This document shows, piece by piece, positions 8,628 to 18,286 of a stretch of DNA of 64,000 bases. This stretch comes from an uncultured Flavobacteriaceae bacterium. Lineage in GTDB: Bacteria; Bacteroidota; Bacteroidia; Flavobacteriales; Flavobacteriaceae. Where the stretch lies: the NCBI GenBank assembly GCA_937944485.1, contig CALDYU010000012.1, positions 124,001 through 188,000 on the forward strand, written 5' to 3'. A program made the position numbers and the translations under genes. Under the pieces are notes generated by a model. That model saw nothing but the letters and a program-made list of their open reading frames with translations. It had not been told where the DNA came from and searched no databases. Each line of letters opens with the position of its first letter. The first letter of the stretch is position 1.

Positions 8628-9959
8628 TTAAAACAATCGACCCTCTTTAATGTATTCTTTTTTTATGCCTTCTAGAAGAATTTCTGGTGTTAATACATCA
8701 CTTTTTAGACTCAATACTTTTAACGAACAATATTGAATGATGTTAATTATGTTAGAGCCACTTACCTCATATTTTTCTGCTATTTCGTTAATATGAATAG
8801 TAGCATCTAATTTTAGTTTATTAGGTAAATTTAACTTCCATAATGCAAGGCGTTCATCCGATGTAGGCATGTGAAACTCGCAAATAGACTGAAACCTTCT
8901 CATAAATGCGTCATCGATGTTATCTTTAAAATTGGTAGCGAGAATCACCAAAGCGGGGTGCGCTTCCAAACGCTGTAACAAATAGGATACTTCTTGATTC
9001 GCATACTTATCGTGCGCGTCTCGAACGTTTGTTCGTTTACCAAAAATGGCATCCGCCTCATCAAAGAATAAAATCCAGTTCTTGTTTGCAGCCTTATCAA
9101 ATAAGTTCGATAGGTTTTTTTCCGTTTCACCAATATATTTTGAGACGACTGTTGACAAATCTATTCTATATACATCTCTATTTGTATACTTCCCGAGTAG
9201 GGAAACCGTCAAAGTTTTACCAGTTCCAGGAGGCCCATGAAATAATACGCGATAACCCGATTTTATTCGGTCCTTCATACCCCAGTCACCTAAAAAAGTA
9301 GCATTATGTTTTAACCAGATTTCTAGTTCTTTTATATCTTCTTTGGTTCGGTCGCTTAAAATAAGGTCTTTCCAGTCTAAGTTGGTCTCTAATTTTTCGG
9401 CAGGAAACTGAGCACTCATTTTAGGTGGTGGAACGACTCCTGTTGTAGCAAGAAAAAATGCTTCTGGATAGAGCAATACTTTACCACTCATTAAAGGTTC
9501 TCCAGGCAATGCTTTATCAAGGAATAAAATCTTGCCTTTCTCAAGTGTTTCGCCTGCTGAAAAAAGCGAAATACAATCTATACGACCCTGTACGTTATTT
9601 CCGCATATTATAAACTGTACGGTTTCACCGGTAGGAATTATGCCGCGATGCTGCTTCCCTTTCACGCCACCAAACTGTGGTAAGTCAGTTCCGCTTGGAA
9701 AAGACTCTGAAACACAGTCAAGCAAAAAACTGGGTTTAATATTCGGACTTAAAGCAATTAGAAAAGTTACAAGTTCTTCCTGTGACAAGTTTCTATTTAA
9801 AAGAAACGAAGTAAAAGTTGTATTAGAAAGTGTATTCAAATTGATCTTTGGTGCTTCTTCATCAAAAGATGCATCGAGATTTGCAAGACGCCATAGAATT
9901 ACTTCTTTCAGATAAGAAAAAAGTACGGTCATATTAGAATGTGTCTTAGTAACAATCAT
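8628..9959 (-). CDS. eCIS AAA+ ATPase (Pvc15/Afp15-like)
   Basis: 443-aa ATPase at the end of the eCIS operon. Residues 1-180 form a variable N-terminal part. The AAA+ module spans ~195-400, with Walker A GPPGTGKT at 242-249, Walker B ILFFDEAD near 296-303, and sensor/arginine-finger region …DDAFMRRFQ…. In PVC and Afp the homologous ATPase is needed for particle assembly and has been linked to cargo handling; it is the usual non-T6SS hallmark of eCIS loci. The gene follows its upstream neighbour by 94 bp, the largest spacing in the cargo module. Family very clear. Confidence 0.93.
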   Translation of the reverse strand: MIVTKTHSNMTVLFSYLKEVILWRLANLDASFDEEAPKINLNTLSNTTFTSFLLNRNLSQEELVTFLIALSPNIKPSFLLDCVSESFPSGTDLPQFGGVKGKQHRGIIPTGETVQFIICGNNVQGRIDCISLFSAGETLEKGKILFLDKALPGEPLMSGKVLLYPEAFFLATTGVVPPPKMSAQFPAEKLETNLDWKDLILSDRTKEDIKELEIWLKHNATFLGDWGMKDRIKSGYRVLFHGPPGTGKTLTVSLLGKYTNRDVYRIDLSTVVSKYIGETEKNLSNLFDKAANKNWILFFDEADAIFGKRTNVRDAHDKYANQEVSYLLQRLEAHPALVILATNFKDNIDDAFMRRFQSICEFHMPTSDERLALWKLNLPNKLKLDATIHINEIAEKYEVSGSNIINIIQYCSLKVLSLKSDVLTPEILLEGIKKEYIKEGRLF

Positions 9960-10053
9960 TGGTGTATCGGTTATAGGTAAGTACTAATTTTGTATGGCAT
10001 CTGTTTTTTTGTATCCCTTTTCATTTGCATAAACTCGGTTATAAACGACTAAT

Positions 10054-10590
10054 TTACAGTTGTCTTCTTCTTCTTGGAATAGATTTTTCAGCTACTAATT
10101 GTAGCCGTAATCCATCATAAGCATACCAAACTTTAAAGTTAAATTCTGGGTATTCGTAGAGAATATGCTCTCTTCCTTTCCGTAGGCTCTTTTCGGTAGG
10201 TTTACCGAATTTTTCAATTAATTCTTTGATTAAGCTTTTGATAAACTTGGTGTACGCTTCATTATAAATTCCATCTCTTGCGTAGTTCAGCCTCAGTTTA
10301 ATAATTTTAATAGGTTCCCTATGAAATGCCCAAAGTAGAAGAGTCAAATCATTTTGATTAATAGCACCACCCATAGGATGACAAATAGGAATAACGTACT
10401 CTGCAGTTTGTTGTGAATCTAATGTATCTAAAAGATGCGTTGGATTTCCTAAAGTTTTTTGCGCATCATGAAGCGTCATACCAGGATGTATTTCATGAAA
10501 ACGAAATCCAATTTTCGGGTCTAATTCGAAATGATCTATAAAGTATTTCTGAAAATGATCAAGGCCCTCAAATTTTTCAATTAAACTCAT
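10054..10590 (-). CDS. unknown eCIS-linked protein, 178 aa
   Basis: Not recognised. A soluble protein without signal peptide or membrane segment. It has mixed alpha/beta character and ends in a highly basic tail, IPRRRRQL. It starts 9 bp after the TPR gene and precedes the AAA+ ATPase, so it is almost certainly part of the eCIS operon. A chaperone, adaptor or assembly role would fit a gene next to cargo and ATPase genes, but nothing in the sequence proves it. Confidence 0.6.
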   Translation of the reverse strand: MSLIEKFEGLDHFQKYFIDHFELDPKIGFRFHEIHPGMTLHDAQKTLGNPTHLLDTLDSQQTAEYVIPICHPMGGAINQNDLTLLLWAFHREPIKIIKLRLNYARDGIYNEAYTKFIKSLIKELIEKFGKPTEKSLRKGREHILYEYPEFNFKVWYAYDGLRLQLVAEKSIPRRRRQL

Positions 10591-10599
10591 TTGCCAGCG

Positions 10600-11577
10600 C
10601 TATTTTTTTGATTTCATTTTTTCTAATATTTCAAAAGCTTTTTTACCGTACATAGTACCCGAAGCCTTGAGTTTTGATAGTAAATTCTGTGCTTCTTTGC
10701 TATTTTCGTTTTTTTCCATCAATGCAATTGCTTTGTAAAATAAGGCTTTTGAATCAGATTTATCTTCTTTTAGGACAGTTTCAATTTCAATTAAACTTGC
10801 ATCAATCTGATGATGCGCTAGTAGTGCTACGGCCTTGTCCATACGAATCTTACGGTTTTGAGGATTCAGCTCGAGTAATGTATCCCAAGCATTTAGTGCA
10901 TTTGATAAATCTGACTTAGCCAGATAAATATTGGCTAATAATATTCTAAATTTATTATTGATAGGTTCAATTGCGACTGCCTGATTAATTGCCTTAAGTG
11001 CCAAACCGTAGTTTGTTTTATGCAATTGAATTTGAGCGATATAGTACCATATAATTTCTTGATGTTTCGTGCGCAATGAAGCTTCATGTAAAACAGCAAG
11101 CGCATGATCAAAACTTTCCAACGCTATTAAATCTTTCGCTAATTGTATTTTATATTCATTGTCATTGTCGAAGTTTTCAATAATATATTTCCAAGTTTGA
11201 GAAGATTTCACGAATTCTTTTTTAAATTGATATAAAGAGGCTAAACTTTTCCATGCCATCAACGAGGCATAATTTAGTTGAATGCTCTCAGAATATGCAG
11301 TTTCCGCCTCATCAAGTTTGTTTTGATTGGCAAGCGCATGCCCTAAGTTTAATAGATATGTAGCACTTGTTTTTTCTTTTAAAGCTTGTCTAAAGTATTT
11401 TTCTGCTTGCTTGTAATCATTTTCCTGAAGACACAACATCCCTAAATTGTTAAGTGTGGTAGCATAAAGAGGTTCCTTCTTTAAAGCCGCTTTGTATTTT
11501 TGTTTTGCTTCGGAAAAGTTCCCTTGCATAAAAAATTGTACGCCTTCGTTGTTTAGTTTTTCTGCTATATCATTCAT
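10600..11577 (-). CDS. TPR-repeat protein of the eCIS operon
   Basis: 325 aa made almost entirely of tetratricopeptide repeats, beginning at residue ~5 (ALNNLGMLCLQENDYKQAEKYFRQAL is one typical unit in register), with about eight 34-residue units to ~310. No signal peptide, so cytosolic. TPR arrays are protein-binding scaffolds. The gene lies 11 bp after the larger DUF4157 gene and just before the unknown 178-aa and AAA+ genes, so a cargo-binding or assembly-chaperone role is an inference from position. TPR assignment itself is secure. Confidence 0.85.
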   Translation of the reverse strand: MNDIAEKLNNEGVQFFMQGNFSEAKQKYKAALKKEPLYATTLNNLGMLCLQENDYKQAEKYFRQALKEKTSATYLLNLGHALANQNKLDEAETAYSESIQLNYASLMAWKSLASLYQFKKEFVKSSQTWKYIIENFDNDNEYKIQLAKDLIALESFDHALAVLHEASLRTKHQEIIWYYIAQIQLHKTNYGLALKAINQAVAIEPINNKFRILLANIYLAKSDLSNALNAWDTLLELNPQNRKIRMDKAVALLAHHQIDASLIEIETVLKEDKSDSKALFYKAIALMEKNENSKEAQNLLSKLKASGTMYGKKAFEILEKMKSKK

Positions 11578-11588
11578 ACTGCGTAGTT

Positions 11589-14500
11589 TTAAAAAATATC
11601 ATCTTTTACATCCCTTGCAAGGCCCGAAGCCATGCTACCGATGTCTAGTTCTGGGTAAATAACTTCGATATCGTCAAAGGACATGTCAAACGGTTCACCT
11701 TCTCGATAATGAATTGGGAATACAATTCCGAATTGAATATCTGGACCCCAGGAGAAGGATGCTAAGTTATAGCGCCAAGTTTCTGAAATTGAAACCAACC
11801 ATAGATCCAAGCTCGCTCTTGCGAATGCATTAATGTCGAAAGTGAATTTTGGATTAACTGTGATGCGTCCAGTGGCGTCTATGGCCAGACCAGTTTGAGG
11901 ACTCCAGTTTACATCAACTTCTGCGGCTGCTTCGCCTTCTAATCCCAGCGTACCTGCTATTTCAATCCCTCCGGTTAAACTGGCAATTCCTACGCTCAAT
12001 CCAAGACCCAAATCGCCTCGTAGGGTTAGTCCTGCATCTGCTGGAATGGCAAATTCACCATGCCCGGTTATCGTAGTCTCGTCTTCTCTATCTGGATTGT
12101 ACGTTACATCGGCATATAAATTGCGCAATTGTCCAGGTCCAAATCCGGCTGAGAAGTCTAAGCCTCCTGTAATACGTGCTACGAGGCCCAAACTTCGTGG
12201 TCCAAGAGGAATGGCGAATATTGGAATCTCAATGGCAGGCATATTGAACAGGTTTCGATCTATTGATTTTCTATCAAAAACATCAACAGAATCCGGTAGT
12301 CCAATACGTCCAGTCACTTCAATTTCACCATTTGGCAAGAATTGTATCCCAGCTGTAGCCTCAAGCCAAGGTGTTAGTCGAAGTGTAAGACTTCCTCCGC
12401 CATAAACACGCATCGTATCATCTGGATCTCCGCCTGGCTGTCCATCATCACCAATTGCACGATTCGTTGCACCTACATTTACTGTACCGCTTAACATTCC
12501 TCGTGCGTATGCGGCAGAACCTGCGATGGTCAAGGCGCCATTGTCGTAAGTGACCGTGAGTGAACTATTAATTCCTGGAATATCGGGTTGGGCGGTTCCA
12601 GTCACCATAATATCGTATGCCTCAGCACCATCTTCCTTAGAAATAGTAGCAGAAACGCTTCCGCCACGTATTCCTGGGATATCATTTTTCAGTTGAAAAG
12701 TTCCTCCTATGGAGAATCCACTTTCTCCATATTCGACGGTCATGGTTCCACGTTCAATGCCAGGAACATCGAGTTCCGCTTCACCCGTCGCTGTAAACGT
12801 GTCTTCAGAATATGAAGCCATAATCGTTGCACTTTTAACCCCTCTAATTTTACCTTCGGGGATGCCTATTCTGCCGCCGATGGTCCATACATTATCGATA
12901 TATTCCACGCTAATTTCGGCTGGATCAAACAATTCGGAATCAAAATTAAAAGCCCCAGCTAATGCAAATCCACTTCCTGTTGATGCGGATGCTTCTATGT
13001 GACCAGTTCCAACACTGTTAATGCCAAAATCAACACGACCGGCAACACCTAATCCATCAGTTCCGAAAGACACTTCTAAGGTAGCTCTGTCAATTACGAA
13101 TGGCGGTGGAAAAGAAAACTCCTCTGCAGAAAACAGCTTACGCATTCGCACGTCACCACCATCAATAACAATATCTATATCAGCATCTGCAATCAAGGGA
13201 ACTGTGGGAAGTACTTTCCCAATCCCTTGAAAACCATTTTCATTTAGGTTGAGTTCGTCAATTCTAATTGGACTCATACCCGGTAAGTTTAAGCTTTGGA
13301 ATACACCAGTTGTACCTTTTTTTGCGTCATCAATGGCGCCTTGTTTATTCACGTAGTAGACATAGGATTGCCCTTTTCTAATGAGCGGCCATGACATATC
13401 GTTATATCGCCCTGATAGTTTTGATCCTTCTGCTTCTCCCGCCTTGAAGCCTTCAATATTCATCACTGGGTTGGGATCATCGAAGTTCGGACGTTGTTTC
13501 AAATAAAGTCTATCCGCAAGTTTTATAGGGTAGGCAGCTGTTGGTGAAGTGTCAATTCTTTCTCCACCATGTGCGGAAAAGAATAGTGCTGGGTCATCTT
13601 GAGATCCCATTTCTCTTACTTCGGCAGGAGTCATGGCTACTAAGGCATTTGTATGTGTTCCAGTTGAAACCAGATTAAATGGCCAAAACCTTGCTGATTG
13701 ACCAGTTGTCTCCAAGTTAAAACTGTAATGATTGTAAGTCAGTTGATATCCTAACTCTATTTTATACTGATTTACATAGCTGTTTTGCCTTGCTGGTCTG
13801 GCTGGTAATTGCGGGCCATCTTGACCCATCGCTTCAAAATAAGGGTGATCTAAATCGTCTATGACCTCTTTAATCATTTTATTCATTTCCCAAGCAAGAA
13901 TGGAGCCTGAACTACTGTTAGCGCCAGATTCTAATAGTTCATAATTCCCGGTGTTATCCTGCCCACCTAGCTGCCGTTCTAAGGCATGGTCAATATCAAA
14001 ACCAGTTGGACGCTGTTCTTGATCCCAAAATGGTTTGTTAAATACATCAAGTAGCTCGTTTCTTGTCCCGAATACTTTCAAGTTTGGGTTTATATTCCCC
14101 TTAAAAAAGTATACCCGAGCATCTCCCGAATTATCATCGTAACCGCCACTCGCTTCAGCTTCGTCAATTTTTGCCGTGAATATTGAAGCTGCTAAAGCGC
14201 TAACTCCAGCTGGCCATTTTGTTCCTTGCTCGCTAGTTGCAAGCGTTGCGGGCAATGTAACAGGCGATAAATAATCACTCGAATGCCGCTCTTTGAATCT
14301 GGGGACCCTTAATACCGGCATTTTTATATAGCTTCCTCTGCTAAATTCATAGTCTAGGTTATTGGCTGTATATTTAAATACTCCATTTGTAACATCAATA
14401 TTCGTCATTCCTGCAGGTGGATCAGGCCCTGTATTTGCGTCATCTGACTCATCTTCATCTCTTTGAATTAATTTCGATTTAATAGAGGCTCCCTGTTGCA

Positions 14501-15176
14501 GTGTATGGGTCAATTCATGGGCAAGCAAGTGCTGACCATCCTTACTGCCTGGATTGTATTTACCTTCGTTAAAATAAATATCATTCCCACTTGCAAAGGC
14601 CTGTGAACCTAATTCCTTATTCATTTGGACCGCGGTGTCATCGTTGTGGACTCGCACATTACTGAAGTCGGTTCCGAAACCGCTTTCCATTTGTTCTTTT
14701 GTTTCAGATGGCAGGGGGGAACCTCCTCCTTTTGAGCTATTTAATGAACTTTCTAAACCTGGACTCGCTTCTTGATTGGAACTGCTATCTGATTTTTGTT
14801 GAACCTCCTTAAATGGCATTTTTTGAATTGCTTCATCGTCATCAGTTGCCATTTGAACAACTGGTGTTATTGATTCTGAAATTGGCTTCTCCTGAATTTC
14901 TTCTGTTTCCTCCTGTTTTTGAACTTCTTCTTGGGAAGATTTCTGCACCATTGGTTTTGAGACGGGAGGGAAGAAGGTGCTATTTTCGCTTGATTTATCA
15001 GGTTGATTGGTTTTTTCAACTACTTTATCGGCTACACTGTCTGCTTCTTTTTCATATTTGTCGTCCGATTTTCCTATGGAGAGCTTTGTCTGAACACCAA
15101 AAAATGAATCCGCTCCTTGCGACCTGCTGGCAGCGGAGTTAGATCTCGAGTCGTTATTTTTTGAAAATGCTCTCAA
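11589..15176 (-). CDS. eCIS DUF4157 protein with HNH-like motif and beta-rich C-terminus (candidate cargo)
   Basis: 1195-aa protein with modular layout. Residues 1-160 are low-complexity, with several VQK/VQM-type repeats. The DUF4157 'eCIS core' domain (~150-230) has the zincin motif H220-E-L-T-H224. Residues ~355-430 contain D396-H397, then E400-x-Q-L-G-G-x-D, N411 and N420-S-S-S-G, a pattern like HNH/ENDO VII-type toxin nucleases. Residues ~690-1100 are a run of glycine-rich beta strands with recurring D(V/I)PGI turns at 803, 832 and 865. The C-terminus (…YREGEPFDMSFDDIEVI…) is of a type I recall from other DUF4157 proteins. DUF4157 proteins sit with eCIS genes and are regarded as candidate payloads. 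The nuclease call is inference from motif only. Confidence 0.8.
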   Translation of the reverse strand: MRAFSKNNDSRSNSAASRSQGADSFFGVQTKLSIGKSDDKYEKEADSVADKVVEKTNQPDKSSENSTFFPPVSKPMVQKSSQEEVQKQEETEEIQEKPISESITPVVQMATDDDEAIQKMPFKEVQQKSDSSSNQEASPGLESSLNSSKGGGSPLPSETKEQMESGFGTDFSNVRVHNDDTAVQMNKELGSQAFASGNDIYFNEGKYNPGSKDGQHLLAHELTHTLQQGASIKSKLIQRDEDESDDANTGPDPPAGMTNIDVTNGVFKYTANNLDYEFSRGSYIKMPVLRVPRFKERHSSDYLSPVTLPATLATSEQGTKWPAGVSALAASIFTAKIDEAEASGGYDDNSGDARVYFFKGNINPNLKVFGTRNELLDVFNKPFWDQEQRPTGFDIDHALERQLGGQDNTGNYELLESGANSSSGSILAWEMNKMIKEVIDDLDHPYFEAMGQDGPQLPARPARQNSYVNQYKIELGYQLTYNHYSFNLETTGQSARFWPFNLVSTGTHTNALVAMTPAEVREMGSQDDPALFFSAHGGERIDTSPTAAYPIKLADRLYLKQRPNFDDPNPVMNIEGFKAGEAEGSKLSGRYNDMSWPLIRKGQSYVYYVNKQGAIDDAKKGTTGVFQSLNLPGMSPIRIDELNLNENGFQGIGKVLPTVPLIADADIDIVIDGGDVRMRKLFSAEEFSFPPPFVIDRATLEVSFGTDGLGVAGRVDFGINSVGTGHIEASASTGSGFALAGAFNFDSELFDPAEISVEYIDNVWTIGGRIGIPEGKIRGVKSATIMASYSEDTFTATGEAELDVPGIERGTMTVEYGESGFSIGGTFQLKNDIPGIRGGSVSATISKEDGAEAYDIMVTGTAQPDIPGINSSLTVTYDNGALTIAGSAAYARGMLSGTVNVGATNRAIGDDGQPGGDPDDTMRVYGGGSLTLRLTPWLEATAGIQFLPNGEIEVTGRIGLPDSVDVFDRKSIDRNLFNMPAIEIPIFAIPLGPRSLGLVARITGGLDFSAGFGPGQLRNLYADVTYNPDREDETTITGHGEFAIPADAGLTLRGDLGLGLSVGIASLTGGIEIAGTLGLEGEAAAEVDVNWSPQTGLAIDATGRITVNPKFTFDINAFARASLDLWLVSISETWRYNLASFSWGPDIQFGIVFPIHYREGEPFDMSFDDIEVIYPELDIGSMASGLARDVKDDIF

Positions 15177-15183
15177 TGATATT

Positions 15184-16755
15184 TTACGTTTTAAGACTTT
15201 CTAATATGGTGGATAGCTGTTCAAAAACTGCTTTGATCAATACTTCTTTTTTCGGACTTATACGTTTCGAATTTTCCTTATCTAGAACTGTTGGGATTAC
15301 CTTCAGAACCTTTTCTATGCCTTCGTTGGTGGCTGTTTGTGCTAGGTAACTAGTAATAAGGTCCATCGAGTGGCTTTTAGTACTTGCATCCGCATCAACG
15401 TATTTTTTGGCCCACTGATATAGTGTGCTTTTTATTTCAAATTCAGAAAAATCAAAAATTCTTTTGAACTGCCGTGTGTATCCCATTACTTCGGCGTCTG
15501 ATTCGCTTCCTGGAACATTATTATAGTTTTGGTACACATGAACACCTTCATGCTCCAACAGAGATAGGGTATGACTTAATGTGTCTTGAACGATGGAAGG
15601 TCCTACAATGATAAAGGCATCTGATTGAACGTTGGTGATCCCTTTGTTGAACTTTATTTCGCCTTCCTCATACACACCTCTTTTCGTTACCGCAGGCCGA
15701 CCAAAATGATATCTCGTTGAAGTTTCAAAATAAACCTCCTTTGGTTGAAATTTATCATCGGTAGGAGACGGAATTATGTTCGGAATTCCAATATTTGGTA
15801 GTTTTATTCCACTAATTAATGGATTAAGTACATTGATGAATTCCGTTTGTTGTACAGCAGTTAATTGAGTAGTATCGTGAATCCCCTTTAATTCTCTTAA
15901 TCTATCAAAACCAGATTTGGTAGTTGGCCCAGATGAACTTGGGTTTTTTTGTAGTTTTTTGTCACTTTTATTTTGCTGAATGGTATGTGTTAACTCATGG
16001 GCCAAAAGATGTTTGCCTTCTTTTGAATTCGGATTGTACTTTCCTTTATTAAAATATACATCATCACCATGCGTAAACGCTTGCGCACCAAGGTTACCAC
16101 TTAATTCTTCTGCCTTGTAATCTGTATGTATATTCACGTTGCTAAAGTCGGCTCCAAAACCCTGTTCCATTTGTTGCTTAGTAGCCGCATCCATTTTAGA
16201 ACCTTTACCTTTTTGCTGTTTCAATTTTGCTTCGGTACCGCCAGATGTATTGTTGGTGGGTGTATTTGCACTTTTTTGCTGAATGGTTTCCTCTTCTTCT
16301 TCAGCTTTTTGAACCGGTTCTTCCTCCTCCATGGCCTGTACAGGTTCCGCTTCTTCCATAGCCTGAACAGCCTCTTCTTCCTCTTCCATTTTTTGTATGG
16401 GCTCTTCCTCTTCTTCTTTTTTCTGAATTGGCTCTTCTTCTTCTGTGGCTTTTTGAACAGTTTCTTCTTCCTCGGCCATTTTTTGGACAGGTTCTTCATC
16501 CGCAGGCATATCTTTTTTCTGAACAGCGCTTATTGATTCCGAAAGTGGCTTTTGCTGTATCTCATTCTCGGCACCCTTTTTTTGCAATGCACCTCCTTCT
16601 GAGCCGTTTACTACGGTATCAGCCATTTTATCGGCCTCCACTTCAAAGGCGTCACCTGGCTTGCCCACAGCAAGTTTCTTTTGCACACCTGGAAAAAACT
16701 GCCCACCTTCTCCAACGGCTGTATTTAATTTCGGTCTTCTCCTTCGCTTTTTCAT
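15184..16755 (-). CDS. eCIS DUF4157 protein with a second HExxH domain (candidate protease cargo)
   Basis: 523 aa. The basic N-terminus (MKKRRRRPK) is followed by an acidic repeat block (89-160). The DUF4157 domain (~180-265) has H253-E-L-T-H257. An unrelated C-terminal domain has its own H402-E-G-V-H406, followed by candidate third ligands E418 and E422 (SESDAEV). Two zinc-peptidase motifs in one chain suggest that the N-terminal one acts in processing or loading while the C-terminal one is the effector; this is inference. The gene is 7 bp upstream of the other DUF4157 gene and 28 bp after the tape measure gene. No signal peptide, consistent with loading into the particle in the cytosol. Confidence 0.82.
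   Translation of the reverse strand: MKKRRRRPKLNTAVGEGGQFFPGVQKKLAVGKPGDAFEVEADKMADTVVNGSEGGALQKKGAENEIQQKPLSESISAVQKKDMPADEEPVQKMAEEEETVQKATEEEEPIQKKEEEEEPIQKMEEEEEAVQAMEEAEPVQAMEEEEPVQKAEEEEETIQQKSANTPTNNTSGGTEAKLKQQKGKGSKMDAATKQQMEQGFGADFSNVNIHTDYKAEELSGNLGAQAFTHGDDVYFNKGKYNPNSKEGKHLLAHELTHTIQQNKSDKKLQKNPSSSGPTTKSGFDRLRELKGIHDTTQLTAVQQTEFINVLNPLISGIKLPNIGIPNIIPSPTDDKFQPKEVYFETSTRYHFGRPAVTKRGVYEEGEIKFNKGITNVQSDAFIIVGPSIVQDTLSHTLSLLEHEGVHVYQNYNNVPGSESDAEVMGYTRQFKRIFDFSEFEIKSTLYQWAKKYVDADASTKSHSMDLITSYLAQTATNEGIEKVLKVIPTVLDKENSKRISPKKEVLIKAVFEQLSTILESLKT
16273..16491 (-). repeat. in-frame acidic (V/I)Q-x-x-EEEE repeats in the DUF4157 gene
   Basis: Encodes about seven imperfect 9-10-residue units such as PVQKMAEEEE, TVQKATEEEE and PIQKKEEEEE (residues 89-160). 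Similar VQ-type repeats precede the core domain in many DUF4157 proteins. GAA/GAG-rich slippage may vary the copy number. Confidence 0.85.
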
Positions 16756-16783
16756 AGCATTTGTGTTAAGTTGATGTCCATAT

Positions 16784-18286
16784 TTACCAATCCAAAAACA
16801 CCATGTTTTTCTTCCATGGAAGTTTCATTATTCCTAAATTCCATGGAAGTTTTTCCAATAGGATGTCTTGGGTCTTACGTTGTATAAACAATTTCTCGTT
16901 TTCTGAATTTGCTGTAATTTTTCCTTCGCGCATTAAAAATTCACTTCGTAGTACATCTATATTGGTCGTTTTTAGAGCAGACCAATGCGATAGTGCAGCG
17001 CTCAACATTTCATCGCAGGCATGTTTTTGTTCTTCTGTAAGATTTTTGGCCGGAAAAACCGCTATCTCAAATGGGATATTACACAAAAATTTCTCACATA
17101 AGAGCTCATGTTCGAGAGGAGACTCTTGTTTTGTTGCTAGAAAGTAAAGGGTCGCTAAAGCTTCTGGCAACCTTTTTCTTAGTAATTTTTTTCCATCGGA
17201 AAGGAACCCTAAGTTTTCAAATAACTGCCTTAAGAAAGGATGAAGCAATACCAGGCCCGCATTTTGAACCAAAATACCTTCTTCTAAAGCTCCATCTGTT
17301 TCAAATGGTTTGGTTTCTTCTATTCTGGCCGTAATGATTTGCTCGCTGTTTTGCTCAAAAACTATTTCCTTGCTCTTCATACGTTGAACAAAAGATTCAT
17401 TATGATTATTTACCTCTAGTGTTGATGTACTGTCAGAGATGCTGAGGCGCACTTTATTTGTATAAGAATTTTCTAGTAGGACAAGATTATTGGTAAGTTG
17501 GTTACTCAAATTGATAAGTGGAACAATACTTTGTTTTACTATTTCCGTTTGAATTGTAATAGGGGTAATCGAGTTTAATGATACGCTAGAAATTCGCTTC
17601 ACCAATGCTGTTAATTTCATAATATAATTGGACGAATTGGGTGCTATTATTTCATTGAAAATTAGTTCCCAAAATGCGATACGTATATCGCCGCTAATCT
17701 TTGAAAATGACGCTTGCTTTATTGTACTTTTTGATGGCTTTGAAAGGGCTAAAACAACCTTACTTATTTCTATATCCGTAAGTTGAAATACAAGTCTTTT
17801 TTGCGCGTTTTTAGATTGTAAAATTGGTCGTGCCTTGGAGGCAAATGAGGGGTCGTTAATTACCCGTTTGAGAAGTGTCGAATCGGATATTTTTTCAGGA
17901 GAAAACCACCATGGGTATCTTCCCTTTTCATAGAAGTGTATTACAGCATTTACCTCATTCTCTATTGGCCTTATCGAAGATTTAACTAGGTGTGTGCTAG
18001 GTTCATTATTTATTCTAATAATATTTTTTAAATCACTTATAATGCATGGTTTAATGTCCTTTAATGAGTCTTTATTTGAAATATTTATTTTAAGAGGAAT
18101 GGTGTCAAAACGTACGATATCATTGGTAGTTTTCAATTGTAATTCTTGCAATAGCGTATCAATTTCAGGGTATATTTCTTCACGAAAAAAGCTGTCCAGA
18201 TGGTCTTTGAAATAGAAAGCATCAGTCAAAGAAGTTGTATCAACTTCAACATGCAATTTCTTTATGATATTTTTCTCTTTAACCAT
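16784..18286 (-). CDS. eCIS tape-measure protein (Pvc14/CIS_TMP family)
   Basis: 500 aa. The N-terminal IIKKLHVEVDTTSL…FFREEIYPEID and the motif VIHFYEKGRYPWWFSP near residue 120 are typical of the contractile-injection-system tape-measure family, as is the C-terminal block VQNAGLVLLHPFLRQLFENL (~350). In eCIS and related tails this protein occupies the tube lumen during assembly and sets its length. It sits 28 bp upstream of the first DUF4157 gene, as in PVC-type clusters, and is separated from the baseplate genes by a 232-bp gap. Assignment is secure from the C-terminal block. Confidence 0.88.
   Translation of the reverse strand: MVKEKNIIKKLHVEVDTTSLTDAFYFKDHLDSFFREEIYPEIDTLLQELQLKTTNDIVRFDTIPLKINISNKDSLKDIKPCIISDLKNIIRINNEPSTHLVKSSIRPIENEVNAVIHFYEKGRYPWWFSPEKISDSTLLKRVINDPSFASKARPILQSKNAQKRLVFQLTDIEISKVVLALSKPSKSTIKQASFSKISGDIRIAFWELIFNEIIAPNSSNYIMKLTALVKRISSVSLNSITPITIQTEIVKQSIVPLINLSNQLTNNLVLLENSYTNKVRLSISDSTSTLEVNNHNESFVQRMKSKEIVFEQNSEQIITARIEETKPFETDGALEEGILVQNAGLVLLHPFLRQLFENLGFLSDGKKLLRKRLPEALATLYFLATKQESPLEHELLCEKFLCNIPFEIAVFPAKNLTEEQKHACDEMLSAALSHWSALKTTNIDVLRSEFLMREGKITANSENEKLFIQRKTQDILLEKLPWNLGIMKLPWKKNMVFLDW

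Noticed and set aside
11589-16755. Immunity protein gene next to the cargo candidates
   Set aside because: The neighbouring TPR and 178-aa genes lack any immunity-like motif; the TPR array is better explained as scaffold or chaperone.
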